This document shows positions 23,607 to 30,382 of a stretch of DNA of 30,382 nt, in pieces. Under the pieces are notes generated by a model, which worked only from the letters and a program-made list of their open reading frames with translations, had not been told where the DNA came from and made no database searches. Location of the stretch: the IMG/VR virus record IMGVR_UViG_3300048588_001026, positions 1 through 30,382 of that record. One strand, 5' to 3'. This DNA is from a virus. Numbering within the stretch: the stretch's first letter is position 1; the number at the start of each line of letters is the position of its first letter. The position numbers and the translations under genes are program-made.

Positions 23607-24250
23607 TACAGAGCTTGAACAAGAGCGCGCTCAATCGCCGCCGACATCGCTGGCACCTGCCTCGCGATCACCGCATACACATCCAGCCGCTTTTTGATCG
23701 TCACCCGCGGCACCAGCACGGCGATCGGCACGTCGGCGCCGCGCTTGAGTCGCCCGCCGCCAGTCGCGCGTCGATGACGGCGCTTGTACGGCGCGAGTGT
23801 GCGGTCGTACTCGCGTTGGTTCTCGGCCATCAGCACCAGGTTACCGCGGGCGTTGCGGATGAAATAGGCGTTGCCGCCGCGCATCAGCGCGGTGACGTGC
23901 GCTTTGAATGCTTTGCGTCCCACGCGCGCGTAGAGCGGGATCAGCAGCTTGCCCTGGATGGTGCCACCGGACTCGTGGATGCCGATCCACGGGATGCGCG
24001 AGCCGATGTGCAGCGCCGGCAAGCGGCGCGTGTCGCGATCAATGACCTTGGCCGTAAAGCTGCGCGGGAAGGAACGACGCACGACCTTGAGCTTGTTCGC
24101 GACGTGGCTTTGCACCTCGGCTTTGATCGCAGGAGCCTCGGCACGCATGGCGGTACCGACCGCCTTGCGCACCTTCTCGCGCAGCTCTCCGCCCCACTTG
24201 CGCAACTTGGCGCTCGCCGCGGCGCTGTCGAGTTTGATCCTGGTTCGCAT
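23606..24250 (-). CDS. Minor tail protein, DUF6441-like
   Basis: A 214-residue basic protein. The N-terminus (MRTRIKLDSAAASAKLRKWG) and the central part (ALHIGSRIPWIGIHESGGTI, then NAYFIRNARGNLVLMAENQR) fit phage tail proteins of the DUF6441 type. Many Arg/Lys residues in the middle and a final helix (VIARQVPAMSAAIERALVQ) resemble tail-completion proteins such as lambda Z. If so, the gene is displaced to a position after the chaperones, where lambda has the tape measure. ATG 24250 lies three bases after the frameshift product stop. The assignment to tail completion is inference. Confidence 0.8.
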   Translation of the reverse strand: MRTRIKLDSAAASAKLRKWGGELREKVRKAVGTAMRAEAPAIKAEVQSHVANKLKVVRRSFPRSFTAKVIDRDTRRLPALHIGSRIPWIGIHESGGTIQGKLLIPLYARVGRKAFKAHVTALMRGGNAYFIRNARGNLVLMAENQREYDRTLAPYKRRHRRATGGGRLKRGADVPIAVLVPRVTIKKRLDVYAVIARQVPAMSAAIERALVQAL

Positions 24251-24253
24251 GGG

Positions 24254-24864
24254 TCAGCCCAAGTCGGCCTGCTTACGTAGCGTGTCCTCAAGCCGTTCGA
24301 CGGATTTCGCCTCGCCACGGGTGCCGAGGAGAACGAGATTCAGCAGGCGCAACTCGCGCGTGGCCTCCGCACGATCAATAGCCCGAAGAAACCCGCGCAG
24401 CTGGCCGAGCGTCATCTGCAGGATCTCCTCGTACCCATGCCCGCCCGCGATCAGGCGCTGGGCGGCGTCGAACCAGCAGTCCCGCTGGCTGACGCGAGGG
24501 TCCTGGCGCTGTCGAACAGCGTCTCGATCCGCGGGATCACCCGACGGGCGAAAAAATCCGCGTTGACCTCGACCACTTTCGCAGCCAGCAGCAACGCGTC
24601 GTCGGGCGCCAGTCCGTCGACCCAAGCACGCGTCTTGCCGCTGCCGATGGCGACCGCATCGAGCAGCGCATCGCCGTGTTCGGCGAGCAGTTGCAGCCAG
24701 TCGATCGGATCTCGCTGCAGGTGACCGGCGAGGCCACCCACTGCACGCAGCATTGCCGGCAACTGGCCGACCTTGAGCGGGTAAAGGACCACCGTGTCGT
24801 TGGCAACCGACACCTTGGTGCCCTGCGGGATCAGTTGTTCAAGTTCATCGGTTGGTGTGCTCAT
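24254..24864 (-). CDS. Tail assembly chaperone fusion (GT-like) made by -1 frameshift
   Basis: Reading 24864 to 24550 in the first frame (105 codons) and then slipping back one base gives a 203-residue fusion. The second part continues (QRDCWFDAAQRLIAGG, then EEILQMTLGQLRGFLRAIDR, then SVERLEDTLRKQADLG). No good ribosome site or natural start exists for that second part alone, yet it looks like real protein and has the position of lambda T. In lambda, G and the less abundant GT bind the tape measure and recruit tube subunits. The ratio is set by frameshift efficiency. The slippery heptamer is at 24556-24550. The fusion is not verified experimentally. Confidence 0.85.
24451..24864 (-). CDS. 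Tail assembly chaperone G-like, unshifted product
   Basis: A 137-residue soluble protein with MSTPTDELEQLIPQGTKVSV at the start, then TVVLYPLKVGQLPAMLRAVG and a helical middle (DWLQLLAEHGDALLDAVAIG, then PDDALLLAAKVVEVNADFF). It lies between the tail tube and tape-measure side of the operon, the place of chaperone G, and its length is close to lambda G (140). In the zero frame it ends with a low-complexity tail (ASASGTAGSTPPSA) that looks like read-out of the overlapping frame. It ends 197 bases before the end of the fusion frame. A similar family is listed as DUF6631 as far as I remember. Confidence 0.85.
   Translation of the reverse strand: MSTPTDELEQLIPQGTKVSVANDTVVLYPLKVGQLPAMLRAVGGLAGHLQRDPIDWLQLLAEHGDALLDAVAIGSGKTRAWVDGLAPDDALLLAAKVVEVNADFFARRVIPRIETLFDSARTLASASGTAGSTPPSA
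24550..24556 (-). promoter_or_regulatory. Programmed -1 ribosomal frameshift site (T_TTT_TTC)
   Basis: In the G-like frame the codons GAT-TTT-TTC give the heptamer T TTT TTC, a perfect X XXY YYZ slippery sequence. Slipping back by one base there enters the frame that encodes the T-like domain, and that frame stays open from the site to 24254. No Shine-Dalgarno-like or pseudoknot stimulator was identified with certainty; the following bases are GC-rich and could fold. Confidence 0.85.
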
Positions 24865-24872
24865 GGTCGGGC

Positions 24873-25643
24873 CTAGATCTGAACAATTTTGCCGAACTGC
24901 CCGAGCACTGCATCGACCGGCTTGGTGTTGTCTGCCAGCAGCGAGCCTTCGAGTTCGAACTTGTTGTACTCGTCGGAGATCAGGTTCAGCTCCTTCAGCG
25001 GATCGAACGCCACCCGATAGAGCTCGACCAGCACCTTGGCGTTGCCCTGCGCGGTGTTCAGACCCTCCAGGCGCAGGAAGCGCTCCGGCAGCGGCTGCGT
25101 GAAGATGCCGATTTCAGTGGTCACGCCGAACCCGTAACTGGCCTTCAGCGGAGCCATGAACGGCACAGGCGTCGCGGCGCCGTCATCCAGTCGCAGCAGT
25201 TGGACCGCGCCGAAGTCGAGATCGGCGGTGTAGTCCGTGCCCAGCACCAGCGTCTTCGCCGGCGTCGCGCTGTCTTTCAGCACCAAGGTCGACACCTTGG
25301 GATGGGCCAGCAGGTAGCGATGGCCAACGGCCAACGGCGCGCCGATCGGCTCGACCTGCACGGTGCCGCTCTGCGTGTCGATGTGGTTGCCGTAGAGCGC
25401 CAGGGACAGGTTCTCCTTGGTGAACTCTTCAATTGTCAGCATGATCGTCGCCGACTTCTGCTTGACCATGCGGTGATCGAGCGTGCGCTGGCCGGTCTGC
25501 GATTCGAAGTGCTCCAGCACGTCGGTCTTCAGCGACAACTTGAGTTCGGCGACGTTGCCGGGCGAGCGCACTTCGATGGGGTTGCCAGCCGCGTCGCGCC
25601 GGCCAAGGTAGACGCGGCCCTGGAATGAGGCATAAGTGGACAT
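24873..25643 (-). CDS. Major tail tube protein (V-like)
   Basis: A 256-residue protein in the position and size class of lambda V (246). The sequence is beta-rich with tube-protein character: SYASFQGRVYLGRR-like start (MSTYASFQGRVYLG), AELKLSLKTDVLEHFESQTG, IMLTIEEFTKENLSLALYGN, and TAQGNAKVLVELYRVAFDP near the end. Subunits stack as rings around the tape measure. The ATG at 25643 has AGGAG seven bases upstream, better than the in-frame start at 25658. Chaperone genes follow after eight bases. Confidence 0.85.
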   Translation of the reverse strand: MSTYASFQGRVYLGRRDAAGNPIEVRSPGNVAELKLSLKTDVLEHFESQTGQRTLDHRMVKQKSATIMLTIEEFTKENLSLALYGNHIDTQSGTVQVEPIGAPLAVGHRYLLAHPKVSTLVLKDSATPAKTLVLGTDYTADLDFGAVQLLRLDDGAATPVPFMAPLKASYGFGVTTEIGIFTQPLPERFLRLEGLNTAQGNAKVLVELYRVAFDPLKELNLISDEYNKFELEGSLLADNTKPVDAVLGQFGKIVQI

Positions 25644-25700
25644 GAGGTCTCCTGCCACCGGCGCGAAGCCAATGGATTGTTGGGGTTCAAGGTGGGTGGC

Positions 25701-26141
25701 TTAACCGAGCTGCGCGAGATCGCAGCTCAGCGTTCGGTAGGTGATGCGGTAGCGCTGCGGGATGGCCGCCGCCGTGGCGTCGGCGTCTTCGATGTCGAAC
25801 TCGGCGTCGATCTCCCGAACCCCGAGCGCCAGGCCGGCCAGGTTCACATCCAGCATCACCGCCGCATGCGCAGCGGTGAGCAGCCCGTCGGCCTCCGTCT
25901 CGGCGACCAGCGGCGGGATCGCCCTGGCCAGTGCGGTGATGCGGACCGTGAGTTCGCGCGTCACCCGATCGTTGGCCCGCTCGGTGATCTGATCGGCTTC
26001 CGGAAACAGCACCAGTGCGGGACAGTGCTCGCGCTCGATGGCCACCGTGGGTGACCGATGGACGCTGGCGCTATGCGCGGCGGCCACCACCCCGAGCACG
26101 CCCGCCAGGCGCTGCAGAATCTGCTCGCGGATTGAGTTCAC
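25701..26141 (-). CDS. Tail terminator protein (U-like)
   Basis: A 146-residue protein beginning with a helix (MNSIREQILQRLAGVLGVV), then HRSPTVAIEREHCPALVLFP and ELTVRITALARAI, the helix-strand pattern of tail terminators such as lambda U (131). It lies between the head-tail joining gene and the tail tube gene, as U does in lambda. The hexameric terminator stops tube growth and offers the surface for the head. The GTG at 26141 is the natural start; no strong Shine-Dalgarno is visible. The family call is by position and pattern. Confidence 0.75.
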   Translation of the reverse strand: MNSIREQILQRLAGVLGVVAAAHSASVHRSPTVAIEREHCPALVLFPEADQITERANDRVTRELTVRITALARAIPPLVAETEADGLLTAAHAAVMLDVNLAGLALGVREIDAEFDIEDADATAAAIPQRYRITYRTLSCDLAQLG

Positions 26142-26147
26142 AGCGGA

Positions 26148-26471
26148 TCACAGACGCGTCAGCTTGGTGCGCAGTTCGGCCCCGTCGCCAACGGCTCGGA
26201 TCTCGCGCACCTGGTAGCGCTGGCCTTCCAGTTCCACGGTCTCGCCGGCCTTGAGGCCGAGGAAGATCGTGCACGGGTAGCTGATGGTGGTCTCCTTGCT
26301 GCGGCTCAAGTTCTCCAGAATCGAGTCATCGGGCGCGCGCAAGCCGACGTGATGGACCAGCGGCATGTCGGGCGGGTTGCGCAGCCAGGTGCAGCGCTTC
26401 AGCAGGCCCGCGTTGGCGGCGGACTCGTAGACGCGACCAACCAGATCCAGCGGTGGCGTGAGCTCGTTCAT
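26148..26471 (-). CDS. Head-tail joining protein (FII-like)
   Basis: A 107-residue protein between capsid and tail terminator genes, similar in length to lambda FII (117). The C-terminal half is beta-barrel-like (ISYPCTIFLGLKAGETVELE, then QRYQVREIRAVGDGAELR). The start MNELTPPLDLVGRVYESA is chosen because its ATG (26471) overlaps the capsid stop by four bases; an upstream in-frame start is inside the capsid gene. It would sit at the head neck and let the tail attach. Homology is not proven by sequence alone. Confidence 0.75.
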   Translation of the reverse strand: MNELTPPLDLVGRVYESAANAGLLKRCTWLRNPPDMPLVHHVGLRAPDDSILENLSRSKETTISYPCTIFLGLKAGETVELEGQRYQVREIRAVGDGAELRTKLTRL

Positions 26472-27469
26472 GCGGTCAGTTTCACCAGCACGCCCGGCCG
26501 GTGACACATCGGCAGCGGGTTGCTCTGCGTGTGCAGATCGGTACCGCGCTCGAACTTACGCGGCTCCTGCTTGGCATAGAGCGGCTGGCCGAGGGTGTTC
26601 ACGGTCTCGTTGAAGTCGGCCGGCGCCACGTAGGTCGCGAAGGTGTCGACCGTGCCCATCGGGAAGCAGTGCGCTTCGCCAGCGGCGATGAAGCGTCGGG
26701 TACGGCCCTCGACGTCGGTGGCCTGTCCTCGGTACTCCTCGAACGTCAGCCCGCCAAAGGTGAAGCCCGAGCGCAGGTCCTGCACCAGTCCGGCGCCCTG
26801 CTGCCAGTTCTCAAAGGCCTTCTGCACCCTGTCGTGGCCCGTGAAGGCGTCGAAGAACTCAGGGCTGCAGAGCACGTGGGCGCCGGTCATGATCTCGCCG
26901 CGCAGGCTGTCTTCGATGTGCCGCAGCACATCGGCACACTTGGCCTTAATGTTGGTGGTCGGCGTGGTGAGGGCGAAGCTGATCACCTTGGGCGTGATGT
27001 CGAACTCGGCATAGAGGTCGTAGAGCTCCGACCCGTCGGAGTCCAGGATCACGCCCTTCAACGCGCCCATGCGCAGGTGCTCAAGCGTGATCGCATGCTT
27101 GCTGCGCATGGTCTCCAGATGCTGCGCGATCACGTTGGCGACGGTCTCCAGTTCGGTCTCCGACCCGAATCCGCGGATGCCGTTGACCTCCTCGGGCAGC
27201 ACCACGTCATCGTGGGGGATGTGGGGCACGACGAACGAGCGCATCTTGCGCTTGCCGCGCACACCGACGGTGCCCGGCGAGCCCGGCGGCAGCGTCGGCA
27301 GCAGCGCCAGGACGCCGTTACGCTCCTCCACCAGCACCTGGCGAAAGCGCACCGATTTCTCCGGCATCAGCCGCAGGGCTTCCAACTTGCCGTAGCGATT
27401 CGGGATCTGGTTGATGGCCGCCGTGAGGTTGGCCATCGAGAACGCGGGGTTGTGAAAAGGGTTCTGCAT
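26468..27469 (-). CDS. Major capsid protein, lambda E family
   Basis: A 333-residue protein, close to lambda E (341). Clear family phrases occur: FSMANLTAAINQIPNRYGKL, VLVEERNGVLALLPTLP, KRKMRSFVVPHIPHDDVVLP, EEVNGIRGFGSETELETVAN, then HAITLEHLRMGALKGVILDS. This is the HK97-fold phage major capsid E family. It forms the icosahedral shell and is stabilised by the decoration protein encoded just upstream in transcription. ATG 27469 has TGGAG seven bases upstream. No cleaved N-terminal scaffold domain is present; scaffolding is expected from the nested gene in the protease. Confidence 0.96.
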   Translation of the reverse strand: MQNPFHNPAFSMANLTAAINQIPNRYGKLEALRLMPEKSVRFRQVLVEERNGVLALLPTLPPGSPGTVGVRGKRKMRSFVVPHIPHDDVVLPEEVNGIRGFGSETELETVANVIAQHLETMRSKHAITLEHLRMGALKGVILDSDGSELYDLYAEFDITPKVISFALTTPTTNIKAKCADVLRHIEDSLRGEIMTGAHVLCSPEFFDAFTGHDRVQKAFENWQQGAGLVQDLRSGFTFGGLTFEEYRGQATDVEGRTRRFIAAGEAHCFPMGTVDTFATYVAPADFNETVNTLGQPLYAKQEPRKFERGTDLHTQSNPLPMCHRPGVLVKLTA

Positions 27470-27470
27470 C

Positions 27471-27842
27471 TCAGACTCCAGTGCGGACCAGTACGCCGAT
27501 CGCTCGCAATTGCGCGACCGCGGTGGCCTTCTGTTCGGGGGTGATAGCGGCGGGCCACTGCAGCGCGCGGTCGGACACGATCGCGTGGCGACAGACCATC
27601 AGTGCATCGCGCTCGGCGAGGGTGGCATCGGCATCGACGATGAGCACGCCGACCGCGACCTTGGTGCTGTCGCTGGCGGCGGGCGCCAGGGCCTTGAGGG
27701 TCCCGGTCGGCGTGAACGCGACCACGGCGCCGAGGCGCAGGTTGGATCCGGCGGCCACAGTGACCGTGTCACGCGAGTACAACTGCGGCGCTTCGAACTT
27801 GAGCAGATCGCCCAGGTTCTGACTTTCGAGAATGGCGGGCAT
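27471..27842 (-). CDS. Head decoration protein (lambda D-like)
   Basis: A 123-residue protein between the protease/scaffold and the capsid gene, exactly where lambda D (110) lies. The sequence fits the decoration protein family: NLGDLLKFEAPQLYSRDTVT, then AAGSNLRLGAVVAFTPTG and KVAVGVLIVDADATLAE. Trimers bind the expanded capsid at threefold sites and stabilise it after DNA filling. ATG 27842 has AAAGG about eight bases upstream. One base separates its stop from the capsid ATG. Confidence 0.92.
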   Translation of the reverse strand: MPAILESQNLGDLLKFEAPQLYSRDTVTVAAGSNLRLGAVVAFTPTGTLKALAPAASDSTKVAVGVLIVDADATLAERDALMVCRHAIVSDRALQWPAAITPEQKATAVAQLRAIGVLVRTGV

Positions 27843-27845
27843 GGG

Positions 27846-28286
27846 TCAGCCTTTGCGCAGTTTGGCGACTGCAGCGAGTACGGGGTTGTGGGTGGGCGAG
27901 GCGGCGGCCGCTGCGGGGTCCGAAGGCGTGGCGCTCTTCCGATGACCAATAGGCGGCAACAGCGAGCCGATCTCGGGGCCTGCGGCCAGTTCCGACAGGA
28001 GCGTGCGACGCACCTGGTCGACACCGGCGTTGGCGTCGAGGAAGCCGAGCGCACGGTCAGCGCGACCGGCGAGCACGCACATCTCGACGATCAGACGGGC
28101 GTCAGCAAAGCTGCGGGTGACCTGGGCCGCGGCAGTCGGTGTGGCTGACGCCGAGGGCGTAGCCGGCGCCACGTCGACCTTCTCGATGTCCTCGTCGGGA
28201 ACGTCGATGGGCTCCGACCCGTCGGGCGTGGAGGCGGGTTGTGCAGGCTTGTTCGGAAAGGGAATGTCGTTGGGTACAGTCGACAT
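27846..28286 (-). CDS. Nested scaffold protein (Nu3-like) from an internal in-frame start
   Basis: Inside the protease gene an ATG at 28286 has AAGGAC seven bases upstream and begins MSTVPNDIPFPNKPAQPAST, in frame with the parent. The 146-residue product would contain only the scaffold region: a disordered Pro/Glu/Ala-rich part, then a helical domain (FADARLIVEMCVLAGRADRA) and a short C-terminal helix. Lambda Nu3 is made in the same way within C. The scaffold binds capsid subunits during assembly and is then removed by the protease. The internal start is predicted only from sequence. Confidence 0.75.
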   Translation of the reverse strand: MSTVPNDIPFPNKPAQPASTPDGSEPIDVPDEDIEKVDVAPATPSASATPTAAAQVTRSFADARLIVEMCVLAGRADRALGFLDANAGVDQVRRTLLSELAAGPEIGSLLPPIGHRKSATPSDPAAAAASPTHNPVLAAVAKLRKG

Positions 28287-29180
28287 GGTGATGTCCTTGA
28301 TCGTGGGGGTGGGGGTCAGCAGTTCGGCGTGGTGCCCAAGCCGGTTGACCGGCTTGGGGTGCAAAAGGAACTGGGCGAACTCGGCCAGCGTGTCGTCGAA
28401 ACCGCCGACCGCGTCGGCCAGGCCGGCGTGCACCGCGTCGTCGGCGAAGTACAAGCCGGCCTCAGTCGCGCGGATCGCATCGCTGTCGAGTCCGCGCATC
28501 GATACAACGTGGTCGACGAACAGGTCGTAGAGGCGATCCACCTCGCGCTGCAATCGAGTCAGTGCCTCAGGCGCCAGCACCGCGTGGGGTGAGAGGTCAG
28601 CCTTGTGCGCGCCTGCCAGAACCGGCGTGTAGCGGTAGCCCTGTTGCGCATCGCGGGCGGACTGATCGATGTGCATGGCGATGACGCCGATCGAGCCAAC
28701 GCCCGCCGTGCGCGTCACCACGACCCGATTGGCGGCGGCTGCGATGGCGTAGGCCGCTGACAGCGCGGAGTCGACGGCCACGGCCCAGACCGGCTTGTGC
28801 TGCGCCAGCGTGCGCACGTGCTCGGCCAGTTCAAACACACCGCCGGCTTCGCCACCAGGCGAGTCGATCTCGAGCAGGACGCCGCGGACGGCCTGATCCA
28901 CGGATGCGGCCTGCAGCCGCGCCGCGAGTTCGGAGTAGCTGGTCAGACCGGACGCTGCTTCCAGTCCGTTGGTGCGTCGGACCAGCGTGCCGAACACCGG
29001 GATCACGGCGATCGACGATTGCGTGCGCACACTCGGTGCGATGACCGGCTCGAAGGCTGCGACGCTGACCTGCGGTGCGCCGATGCGTTCGCCGAGCACG
29101 GCGAGCAGAACATCGAGTTTGGCGCGCGCGAGCAGCAATGGCGTGCCGATCAATCGGCCCGCCAGATGAGGAAGGAACAT
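27846..29180 (-). CDS. Head maturation protease, S49 family, with C-terminal scaffold domain (lambda C-like)
   Basis: A 444-residue protein, close to lambda C (439). Residues about 55-260 form a ClpP/SppA-fold S49 peptidase: IAVIPVFGTLV, VLLEIDSPGGEAGG (about 101-114), Ser141 in SAAYAIAAAANRV as the likely nucleophile, and TAGVGSIGVI (158-167). Lys193 (GAHKADLSP) is the likely base. Residues 299-444 are Pro/Ala/Thr-rich and then helical, forming the scaffold part. The protease removes the scaffold and trims the portal during prohead maturation. It follows the portal gene by three bases. A second start at 28286 would make the scaffold alone. Confidence 0.92.
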   Translation of the reverse strand: MFLPHLAGRLIGTPLLLARAKLDVLLAVLGERIGAPQVSVAAFEPVIAPSVRTQSSIAVIPVFGTLVRRTNGLEAASGLTSYSELAARLQAASVDQAVRGVLLEIDSPGGEAGGVFELAEHVRTLAQHKPVWAVAVDSALSAAYAIAAAANRVVVTRTAGVGSIGVIAMHIDQSARDAQQGYRYTPVLAGAHKADLSPHAVLAPEALTRLQREVDRLYDLFVDHVVSMRGLDSDAIRATEAGLYFADDAVHAGLADAVGGFDDTLAEFAQFLLHPKPVNRLGHHAELLTPTPTIKDITMSTVPNDIPFPNKPAQPASTPDGSEPIDVPDEDIEKVDVAPATPSASATPTAAAQVTRSFADARLIVEMCVLAGRADRALGFLDANAGVDQVRRTLLSELAAGPEIGSLLPPIGHRKSATPSDPAAAAASPTHNPVLAAVAKLRKG

Positions 29181-29183
29181 GGT

Positions 29184-30382
29184 TCAGGCGCCTGGTGAGG
29201 TTGTGGCGTCGGACAAACGCTCGGGGTCGCGGCGCGGATCGGTGTCGAGCACCAAGCCGAGTTGATCCGCGCGCTGGTTGTCGGCGGCGATCTCGCGATC
29301 GATATCTTCGGCGTCGTAGCCGAAGGCGCTGATCGCTTCGGAGCGGCTGAGCAGCCCGCCACGAATCGCGGTCTTCACCGCATTGAATTCCTTCTGCGGA
29401 TCCACCCACTGCCAGCCCTGCGGGATCCATTTCACCGCCTGTACCTCACGCTGCCGACGCGTGTAGTCAGCGATCGGCAGTGACCCTTCCAGCACAACCT
29501 GGGTCATCCAGGCCTTCCAGATCGGACGGCACAACTGGTGCACGATGACGCCGTGCTGGATGGCCTCGACCCGGCGCCGAAACTCCAGCAGCCCGGCGCG
29601 AATCGAGCTGTAGTTCACCTGGGTCAGATCCCCGGTGAGTTGCTCATAGGTCACGCCCATCGCCGCTGCAACCGCGCGAAACTGCATGCGCAGGAACTCG
29701 GCGTAGCTGGCGCCGACGTCTGCAGGCTGGCTGAACTTGATGTCCTCGCCTGCCTCCAGGATCTGCATCGTCCCAGGCTCCAGGCCCGCCAGTGCGATGC
29801 CGTTCGCGTCCGGCAGGCCTTCGCCCATCAACGGGTCTTCGGGCTGCACGCGCGTGATGAACCCAGCGAACATCGCTGCCGTCTTCTTGCGCACCAGTTC
29901 GGCATCGTCGTATTGGTCCAGCTCGTTGAGCTTGACCAGCGCGCGAGCCAACCAGGGCTCGCCGCGGATCTGCCCCGGACGCAGCGGACGAAACAGATGC
30001 ACGATCTCGTGCGCCGGTACGCGCACGGTCTCCGAGCCGCTGCTGGACGACATCGGCGCCAGCGCACCGTCTTCCGGATGCTGGCGGTAGAGGTGATAAG
30101 CCACGCGGCGCCCAAGCGCATCGAACTCGATGCCCGCACGAATGGTGTTGCCGGTCGCGGTGGTCGTGTTCAACGCCACCGGGAGGTGTTCGGGTTCGAG
30201 CAGTTGCAGCTGCAGGCCTACGACCAGACCATCTTCCGGGCGTCGCTGACGCAGGCGAATCAGGCACTCACCGCCTTCGAGCATGGCCCGGCACGCGAGT
30301 GCTTGAAGCCCGTAGAAGTCGGTCAACCCTGCGGCGTCGGCGTCGGCGACCCACGCCGACCACAAGCGATGGATGGCCTCGC
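29184..30382 (-). CDS. Portal protein (lambda B-like), N-terminus beyond the window
   Basis: A partial gene of about 398 residues, cut at the right edge; the frame stays open to position 30382 (LWSAWVADADAAGLTDFYGL is close to the visible start, preceded by EAIHR). It matches lambda-type portals: ALACRAMLEGGECLIRLR, VPAHEIVHLFRPLRPGQIRG, EPWLARALVKLNELDQYDDA, then QLTGDLTQVNYSSIRAGLLE. The dodecameric ring lies at one capsid vertex and lets DNA in and out. The C-terminal tail after residue 350 is charged. The missing N-terminus and the terminase genes should lie to the right of the window. Confidence 0.95.
   Translation of the reverse strand, partial: EAIHRLWSAWVADADAAGLTDFYGLQALACRAMLEGGECLIRLRQRRPEDGLVVGLQLQLLEPEHLPVALNTTTATGNTIRAGIEFDALGRRVAYHLYRQHPEDGALAPMSSSSGSETVRVPAHEIVHLFRPLRPGQIRGEPWLARALVKLNELDQYDDAELVRKKTAAMFAGFITRVQPEDPLMGEGLPDANGIALAGLEPGTMQILEAGEDIKFSQPADVGASYAEFLRMQFRAVAAAMGVTYEQLTGDLTQVNYSSIRAGLLEFRRRVEAIQHGVIVHQLCRPIWKAWMTQVVLEGSLPIADYTRRQREVQAVKWIPQGWQWVDPQKEFNAVKTAIRGGLLSRSEAISAFGYDAEDIDREIAADNQRADQLGLVLDTDPRRDPERLSDATTSPGA

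Noticed and set aside
24254-24625. Independent gene for the T-like chaperone part starting near 24625
   Set aside because: The first third in this frame is Arg/Gly-rich antisense-like read-out of the G-like gene and lacks a good start; a -1 frameshift explains the data better.
1-30382. CRISPR arrays, tRNA/rRNA genes, transposases, integrase
   Set aside because: No regularly spaced direct repeats, no cloverleaf or rRNA signatures, and no transposase or recombinase protein motifs were seen on either strand.

Overview
The window is GC-rich DNA with proteobacterial gene style: dense GC3-biased coding, many 4-base start/stop overlaps, and GTG/TTG starts. It looks like part of a chromosome, probably beta- or gammaproteobacterial, though no marker gene fixes the taxon. 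It has two halves. Positions 1-7770 hold host-type defence genes. Positions 7939-30382 hold most of the late (head, tail and lysis) operon of a lambda-like siphophage or prophage, transcribed leftwards on the minus strand and leaving the window inside the portal gene. No integrase, repressor, terminase, tRNA, rRNA, CRISPR array or insertion sequence is visible.

Defence side. At the left edge is the N-terminus of a type I restriction-modification methyltransferase (HsdM, minus strand, TTG start). A 737-base gene-free stretch follows. After it comes a very large plus-strand protein of 2205 residues. It combines a transglutaminase-like domain, a DUF4011 segment, a superfamily-1 helicase split by a long insertion, a Vsr/MTES_1575-like nuclease and a DUF3320-like C-terminus. 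The insertion carries a three-copy tandem repeat of about 77 residues.

Phage side, in transcription order (right to left): portal protein (cut by the edge), S49 protease with a nested Nu3-like scaffold, head decoration protein, lambda-E type major capsid protein, head-tail joining protein, tail terminator, tail tube protein, and tail assembly chaperones made by an apparent -1 frameshift at T_TTT_TTC. Next come a DUF6441-type minor tail protein, an inserted two-gene cassette of unknown function, the 1326-residue tape measure, and a small tail protein. A reversed single-gene moron follows, then five tail-tip proteins (including one of 1200 residues with repeated beta modules), a 74-residue protein, a hairpin terminator, and finally a lysis cassette. 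The cassette contains two holin-like proteins, a GH24 endolysin with a signal-arrest-like N-terminus, an i-spanin and a fully embedded o-spanin.

The head order closely follows lambda B-C-Nu3-D-E-FII-U-V-G/GT-H. The genes not explained by particle assembly or lysis are the plus-strand moron (17434-17946) and the two-gene cassette (22520-23535). They are the best candidates for undescribed phage cargo such as superinfection exclusion or counter-defence. This is inference; neither protein shows a domain I can name. The phage/host boundary probably lies at 7771-7938, but no attachment core could be recognised from this window alone.
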